10,086 nt of DNA, taken from the NCBI GenBank assembly GCA_964559205.1, contig CAZLHV010000121.1, forward strand, positions 1-10,086. Direction: 5' to 3'. This document shows positions 1-9,000 of this stretch, in pieces. Numbering within the stretch: position 1 is the first letter of the stretch; every line of letters begins with the position of its first letter. This DNA comes from GWF2-43-63 sp964559205. Lineage in GTDB: Bacteria; Bacteroidota; Bacteroidia; Bacteroidales; DTU049. The notes below the pieces were generated by a model. That model made no database searches, had not been told where the DNA came from, and saw only the letters and a program-made list of their open reading frames with translations. The translations under genes were made by a program, and so were the position numbers.

Positions 1-3000
1 GGTTCTATACAAAACAGGCTCCTCCTGTTGTTATTATTGGTACAGGCACATCCGGAGCGAGTACCCTTCCAACCAATGGTTTTTATGACTGGGGCTGGAC
101 TGCTTCATTATATACCGCCAATGAAATTGGAAATGCTGGTTATATCGACTCCATATTCTATTATGTCAGCTCAACCACTGCTTCATATACCATGCTGAAC
201 CAGCGAATCATGATGAAAGTGGTGCCCGATACCTTTTTTGCCAACGGGGTCATGCCCGACAGCGCTTCGATGGCCACCTTCTATACAGGAAATGTGGCTT
301 GGACAGGTCCGGGCTGGTACAAATTTGTTCCAACCACACCTTTCTATTATAATGGTACCGGAAGCCTTCTGATTCATTGGCGTAACCGCGATGGAGATTA
401 TGTAGCCGGCTATCCCTCATACCGATACACCTCAACCTCGCCGGTCTATCAGGCCAAATATGTTCAAAGCGACACATATGCAAACGTTTTTCCGGCTTCA
501 TCCGGAACCCTCACCTACAACCGGCCAAATATCAAAATGGCATTTGCGATTAGCACAACCGTTCATGATGTGGCAATCAACACCGTTACCTCACCATCGG
601 GTACACTTTCATCAGGAACACCCTATGATTTGAAGGTAAAAATTAAAAACTTTGGTACCGATACGCTCACAAGTGCCAGTATTAACTGGTCGGTTGACGG
701 AGTGATTCAAACACCTTTTGCCTGGACCGGTAGTTTGCTTCAGGACGAAATCTCGGCCGAAATCACAATTGGCACCCTGAATGTTCCGGCTGTTGGAACG
801 CACAGCATTGAGATCTGGACGAGCAATCCGGATGGATTTGTTGATGAGCAGCCCTTAAACGACACCCTTTCAACGCAGTATTTTTTCTGCCCAGGAACGT
901 TTGCAGGAACATATGCTATTGGACCAGCCGGTGATTTTACTTCAATTGGAGACGCTGTCACAGCATTAAATACCTGTGGTATTGATGGCGCTGTTGTTTT
1001 CAACATTGCCACCGGCACCTACAATGAGCAAATTTTAATGAATGAAATTGCAGGTGCATCGGCAGTCAACACCATCACCTTCCAATCGGCCAGCGGCAAT
1101 GCCACCGATGTGGTGATCACTTCCGGAGGCTCTGGAACGTCCGACAATTATGTTTGGCGTTTAAACGGTACCGATTACTTCAGATTGAACAATGTTACAC
1201 TTCAGGCATCCGGTGTGGCCAGTGGGTACACCACGGTTCTCAGCTACTCAGCTGCTGCAAAAAACAACATTTTCAATTCAAACCGTTTCATTGGAATTGA
1301 AAATAGCACAAGCACGAGCACCAATAACTCCGTAATTTATTCTTTGTCAGGTTCAACTTCGCTCGATTCGAACAATGTTTTTGTCAATAACTACATTCAG
1401 CATGGATCTTATGGAGTATATGCCTATGGCAGTTCGACATCAGCACTCGAGGCAGGCACTGTTTTCAGAAAAAATCAGATCATCAACCCTGGTTACCGCG
1501 GTATTGCAGTGGCGTATCAGGATGCAGTGGTGCTCGACAGCAATGTGATTGTAAGTCATCCCACTTCTAGCACAAGCTATTATGGCATTTATGCTTATTA
1601 TTGCGACAATGCAATCAGCATTGTAAAGAACACCTTGACAAACCAAAACAGTGGTTATGGTCTTTATATAAGTTATTGCGATGCCATTGCAGGCTCAGAA
1701 GGGCTGGTGGCCAACAACATGATTTCGGTTGCCGGCACAGCCGCTTCCTATGGGATTTACGATAATTACACCAACAATCAGAATTTCTTCTACAATTCGG
1801 TGAATGTGAGTGCCAATAATGCCACAGCCCGTGCAGCATACATTGTTGGAAGTACCACAACCACAATCAACAATCATTTTGTCAATAACATACTTGCATA
1901 CACTGGCGCAAACACAGGTGGTATGGCCGTGTATGTTTCCACAACCCAAATGGTTGGAACAATGAATTACAACGACTTGTATTCAACCGGTACCAATCTT
2001 GGTTACTGGACTGCCAACAGGGCTACCCTTGCTGCATGGCAGGGTGCCAGCGCCAAAGACGCCAATTCAGTCTCGGTGATCCCCGGTTTCTTTTCTTCAA
2101 CCAATTTGCACACTTCATCACCGCTGCTGTTTGCCAAAGGAACTGCAGTTGCACAAGTAACTGTTGATATCGACAATGAAAGCCGTGCCGCCATCCCATG
2201 CATTGGTGCCGATGAATTCATTATGTACAACAAAAACATTGCGCTCAACGCAATTCTGTCACCAACCAACGGTTGTGGTCATACAGCAGCAACACCGGTA
2301 ACCATTCGCGTGTCGAATGCAGGTATTGATCCAATAACATCTTTTGATGCATGGTATGTCATCAACAACGGAGTTCCTGTTTTTGAAACCGTAACAGCTA
2401 CCATAGCACCTCTCGCAACTTATGACTACACTTTTACAACCGTTGCCGATTTGTCAGTGTATGGTAATTACGAGATCGATGCCTATGTGACCCAGACAGG
2501 CGAAGCCATGACCATAAACGATACCATCAAAAATGTTCAGTTCTACAGCGGCTGGAATTTCACCAATGCTCCTTACACCATGGGCTTTGAAACAAATGAA
2601 TATTTTGCAGATTGGTCTATTTACAATGGGGATGCAAGTACCTACAAATGGGAATTCCCATATTCTTCATCCTCATTCGCCCATTCAGGCACATTCTCTG
2701 CAAGGTTTTATAATGGTTCAACCAATGCCGGATCTGACTGGCTGTTCTCGAGGTGTTTTCCGCTTGAAGCTGGTAAAACTTACAAAATCAGTTTCTGGTA
2801 TCGGGCAGAATCTGCATCATATCCGCAGTCTGTTTCTTTATATTATGGAACAGGAGCCAATGAAGCTGCTATGACGAATCTGGTTACAAGTTTAGCAGGG
2901 TTTACAAACACTTCTCATCTTCAATCAGTTTCACAATTTGTTGCTCCAGCAACTGGTTCTTATTATTTCGGATGGAGGGCTCTCAGTCCACCTTCAGCTT

Positions 3001-6000
3001 ATTATCAATTCATAGACGATATCAATATCTCTGAAGTACCGGCTCAGGAAGCAGCTGCATTAGGAATTACTGCTCCTGCAAGTGGTTGTGGATTAAGCAA
3101 TGCTGAAACCCTCACTTTACAGATTAAAAACACAGGAAGCAACACCATTAATGGCAATCTGACAGCTTATTATCAGGTGGCAGGTGGTTCAGTGATTTCT
3201 GAAAGTGTGGCAACGAGCATTATTCCGGGCGACACCCTTGATTTCAATTTTACAACCAACATTGATATGAGTGTGACCACTCAGGACAGCATCTTTGATA
3301 TCACTTCATGGATTGTACTAACGGGTGATCCGGTATCGAATAATGATACAACAGACACTCAGATAACTTCCGGACATATTCCTGCTGATCCCATTGTCAC
3401 AAACGACACCATCCCTTACGGAACATCGGCAACCCTCATTGCACTTTCTCCCGACTCCGTGATGTGGTATATTGACAATACAACAACTTCAAGCTTCTTC
3501 ATGGGCGAGATTTACAATACCCCATTATTAACTGACACCGTCACTTATTATGTAGAAGCAGCCAGTGGCAGACCTGATGTGAAAATTACTGAATTTCAGG
3601 CATACGAGTACATTTCTGGTGGTGGAACAAGTCCAAAACCGGCATGGCTTATCGGAGATGATCAAATTGAGATCACCAACCTGGGAACCGCATCAATCGA
3701 CCTCAGCGGATATACACTATCAGTTTTCGGTGTTGGTGCCCGCTCATATACAATTCCTACACTCAACCTGACACCTGGTGAAATCGCAGTATTTCATGTT
3801 GGAACAGGCACTGACAATCCTTCGGTGAATTTCTATAACATGGGAGGCACATCAAATGCGATTAGCTCTTCAAGTGCATCAGGTGTCGTACTGAAAAATC
3901 CCAGCAACGTCGTAATCGATGCAGTTGCAGTAAATAGTTACACCTTCGATCCTGTGGCAAGCGGTGTTACAAGCACAGACTGGTCAGGAAATATCGCGTC
4001 ATCATCTTCGCGAGCAGGTGTGATTAGAAATGTATCAGACAATAATGTGGCAACCGATTGGGTTGTATCCAACAGTCCATCGCCCATTCAGACCTTTGGT
4101 TCTCTTAACCCTGCTCTTTCATCTGGCAGCGGAAGTGCCATTGGTTGTTCAAGCAACCGTATTCCGATCACAGCAGTGGTTTTGCCTGCAGCTGGTGATT
4201 TCGAGCTGGCAGAAATCGTTTCTCCTCTCGATGGATGTACAGATGGTAGCGAAAATGTTGTCATAAAATTCCGCAACTCGGGTGCCGACACCATTAACAC
4301 CCCGTTCGATGTAAGCTATCAGGTGAATGCAACTGCTCCTGTTACTGAAACAGTGAACTATGTCATGTTACCGGGTGACTCAGTCATACACACCTTTGCC
4401 ACACCTATTGCACTTCCGCTCACTACCGGTGACACGACGTTTACTATTGCTGTATGGGGCAATTTGGCCATTGACTTCTATAATGTAAACGACTCTCTTG
4501 ATGCAATTGTCAACCTTGGGTTTACTCCTCCTTCGCCGATTGGGGTAAACGATACTGTCCCATATGCTACATCGGCTACTGTTGCAGCAACATCGGTTTA
4601 TGACCTAAAATGGTACGATCAACCCACAGGTGGCAACTTGCTTGACACTGGCGCAACGTATACAACACCAGTGCTTTATGCCAACACAACCTACTGGGTA
4701 GGTGCAAGCGAAGGGTCACAGGACTATGTTGGACCTTATGACTATTCAATTGGCACATCATCATCATATGCGAATACCACATACCGTCTCCTTTTCGATG
4801 TACTTAATCCTTCAGGAGTCAACATTGCCACTGTGGATATCTTTCCGAGCGTTGCATCTGGAGCAGCTTATACCATTGTCGTTGAAAATGCTGCAACCAC
4901 AGTCATTGCATCCTATTCAGGTGTTACAACAGTTGCGAGCGGCCAGAGAGAAACTGCTCCGGTGAACTTCAACATCCCAGCAGGCACTGGTTATCGGATT
5001 GGATTTAGTGTCAGCCCGGGTATGTATCGCAATACCACAGGAGCTACATTCCCATACACCATTCCGAATGAATTATCTATTACTGGTAATACATTCTCTG
5101 GTTATCCTCAATACTATTACTTCATCTATAACTGGCTAGTATCAAGCGGAAGCGGTTGCGAAAGCTCAAGAACTCCGGTACAGGCCGTTGTTACCGGTGC
5201 ACCAGCTTTGGATGCAGGTATTTCGGAAATACTGACACCGGCACCCGTTATTCCACTAGGAAGCGAAAACATCGAAGTGGTGATTCGTAACTATGGAACC
5301 GACACCCTGACTTCGGCCGATATTCTTTGGTCAGTAAACGGAAATCCGCAAACCACCTTTAACTGGACTGGTTCACTTCTTCAAGGAGAAAGAGACACGC
5401 TAATCATTGGGTCGTACAATTTTGTTTACACTCCATATCCGGGAATCAATAATATTGAAGCCTGGACAGCCAATCCCAACATGAGTACAGATGCATTGGC
5501 TGCCAATGATTCTGCTGCAAGAAGTATCGCTGCACATGAACCGTACAATGGAACCTACTATATTGGTACTGCCACTCCGGACTTTGATTCATTCACAACA
5601 GCCGCTCTGGCACTGAAAGATTGGGGTGTTGATGGTCCAGTGACGATTCTGACTGCTTCGGGAACCTATAATGAATCCTTTGTAATTTCTTCGATCCCTG
5701 GAGCCTCATCAAGCAATCGTGTTGAGTTTACTTCGTTAAGTGGCATCAATACCGACGTGATTATTGAATTTGCCAACACATCAACTCAGAACTATGTTGT
5801 TAAACTTGACAGCGCCGATTATATTACATTCAGTGACATGACCATGCGTTCGATTGCATCGGCCACCTATGGCAGGGTTATCGAGTTGACAAACAGCGCC
5901 AACTACAATGTTTTTGACAACAACATTATTACAGGCATCGCTGGTTCAAGCAACTCCGCAGCAAACATATATAGTTCAACCACAGGACAGGAAACCGGCA

Positions 6001-9000
6001 ATGTGTTCAGCAATAACAGTATTCAGAGCGGATATTACGGAATTTATTTCTACGGTTCTTCAACCAATAAAAAACGTGGAAATGATTTCATTAACAATGA
6101 TATCACGGACTTTGGATCTTATGGTTTGTATTTGTATTACAACGATAGCGCCGATGTGATGGACAATTACCTGACCAACAGTGCTTCAGCATCAACGAAC
6201 TATCATCTCTACATCGGATACACCGATAATGGCAGCCGTTTTACCGGAAACACCATCGTTGGAACCGGCACATCAACTTTCTATGGAATATACCTCTATT
6301 ACAACAATGTTTCAGCGACTTTGCCCAACCTCGTGGCCAACAACTTTATTTCACAAACGGGAACATCGATGGGCACAGCTTACGGAATTTATTGTTACTA
6401 CAGCAACTACAGCAATATTTACTATAATTCGGTGAACATCGGAGCCGGATCGACATCTGCAGGTCGTGCGTTGTACCTCACCGGAGGAACATCGAATGTC
6501 AATATCGTGAACAATAATCTTGTAAACACTTCGGGCGGTTATGCTTTTTACATTTCGTCAACCGCTGTAGTGAATATCACGGATTACAACAACTTGTACA
6601 CGAATGGTGCAGTGCTTTCATATTGGGGCTCAGATCGTCCAACCCTTGCAGATCTTCAGACCATATCGCTGAAAAACACCAATTCAGTTTCAGTCACGCC
6701 CGGCTATTATTCAGCAACAGACCTCCATACCTATCAGTTTGCCCTGAGAGCTGCCACGCCGCTTGCACTCGTCACATCTGACATAGACGGAGATCTTCGC
6801 GATGCTGTAACTCCAACTATTGGCGCTGATGAATATGTTCCAGTAGCTACCGATGCGGGAATCACAATGTTCAATGAACCAAGCTCACCAGCCGTTGCAG
6901 GTATCAACGATGTCAGCGTCACCATCAGCAATTTTGGAAGCACTACGCTAACTTCGGCCAGCATTGCATGGAGTCTTGATGGTGTGCTACAAACACCATA
7001 CAGCTGGACAGGCTCACTGACATTTGGAGCCAATGAGGATTCGGTTCTCATTGCAACCCCTTCACTTCTCCCGGGTGTTCATACCATGTCGGCTTGGACT
7101 GAAATGCCAAATGGCTCAGCTGATCTGCTCAATATCAATGATACTGCTCACCATACAGTTGTCGTTTGTGACGGTGGATTGAAAGGAGATTATACTGTAG
7201 GAACAGGAGGTGATTTCAATACAATCAACGATGCTGTTCTTTATGCGAACAGTTGTGGCATTGACAGCGTGGTTGTTTTCAACGTCATACCCGGAGTTTA
7301 TGACGAATACGTCAGTATACCATCATTCCCGGGTGTTTCGTCAACCAACACGGTTACGTTTACATCTCAAACAGGAATAGCATCAAGTGTAACCATTCAG
7401 CCTCAAACACTTCCCGGCAATAGCAGTGTGATCACCTTCAACAATGCAAAATACACCAGTTGGGAAAACATGACCATCGATGCCTCTGGCTTTGCGTCAG
7501 CTGTTGGATTCAGAATCAGCAATGTATGTCGAGATATCAATATTGATGGCAACGTAATTAATATGCCTGACGTCAGCTCAAGTTCATCAACCATTTCCGG
7601 TATCTACGACGACAGTCAGCTGGACACAAACCTTGTGATCAGCAACAATGTGATCAACAATGGCTCATATGGTATGTACATTCGTGGTACCGGAACGGCC
7701 ACTCTGCAAGAGGGAACTGTAATTTCCGGCAATACCATCGATGGATTTGCAAGCTATGGTATGTATGTGTATTATATGAAGGCTCCAGTGATTTCCGGTA
7801 ACTACATCCGAACAGAATCTGGTGTTTATTCAACCATTTACGGTATGTACACTGGTTACTGCGACGATGGCATGCAACTCACAGCAAATCAGATTTATTT
7901 GCTTGCGCCAGAAAGTGGTTATGGTTTATACCTCTACTATTGTGATGGTTTATCAACCAGTCATTCGCTCGTAGCCAATAATTTCATCGTGATGCAGGGT
8001 GATGGCGGATCTACCACCAGTTATGCTGTTTACCATTCTACAAACACCTATCTTGATTTTGTTTACAACAGTGTGAACTTACTCGACACCTATACTACAT
8101 CACGAGCATTCTATGTGACCGGTGGATCGAGCAACACCTTGAAGAACAATATCATTGCAGCAACAGGAGGTGGATTTGCGCTTTATTTCTCATCCACGAC
8201 ATCGATCACCGAGTCCGATTACAACGATCTATATACTTCCGGAACGGTGCTGGGTTATTATAATGTAAATCAGGCTGACTTAACTGCATGGCAAACCGCA
8301 TCGGTCAAAGATGCTAACTCAATCAGTGTTGACCCCTTATTCATTGCAAACGATGATCTTCATGTGTACCTATCGTCGTTAAATGCAGTTGCTACGCCAT
8401 TGACTGCAGTTGCCACCGATATTGACGGTGAACTTCGCGATGCAACTACACCGGATATTGGAGCCGACGAATTCACTCCATTGGCCGTTAATCTGGGAAT
8501 CACAGCATTGCTGAAACCCACCAACGATTTTGGTCTGACCACAAGTTCCGATACAGTTAAAGTGAGAGTGTTCAACTTTGGTGCAAATACGGCTACATCG
8601 TTCAACTTGAGTTACGAGCTTAATGGAACCTTGATTGCCACACAACCCTGGACCGGAAACCTCATGTCTGGCACATCAACCGAGGTGGAATTCACCACAT
8701 TATTCCAGCCAGCAGCCGGATGGAATACGCTCAAAGCCTATGTGACAATTGCCGCCGACGGAGATCCAAGCAACGATACAATTGATGCCTCCTATAAAGG
8801 AATTCCGGCACTTTCACTTCCCTACACCGATGATTTTGAGTCAGTTGATTATTGGGGAACCAACATCGAAACCGATAAATGGGAGTTTGGAATGCCGGCC
8901 GGTGCCGTAATCAATAGTGCATACAGTCCTTCAACTGCATGGAAAACCAATCTTGATGGCACCTATGCATTCAACGAAGACATCTACCTTTATTCTCCGG

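Noticed and set aside
2533..2874. 113-codon + strand ORF in another frame
   Set aside because: It overlaps the C2 and MAM-like 1 region, which reads clearly in the main frame. The alternative translation has no family signature.
3573..4127. LTD as part of a secreted nuclease or metalloenzyme
   Set aside because: No nuclease motif lies next to it. It is flanked by the two parts of an Ig_7 domain and then a CARDB-like spacer.
6734..7051. 105-codon antisense ORF (and other antisense ORFs of 63-92 codons)
   Set aside because: These are shadows of the main frame's codon use. They overlap well-supported domains and show no recognisable protein features or start signals.
888..8474. Repeats as CRISPR or tandem DNA repeats
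   Set aside because: The repeats exist at protein level only. The DNA is not identical between units and the spacing varies by codons.
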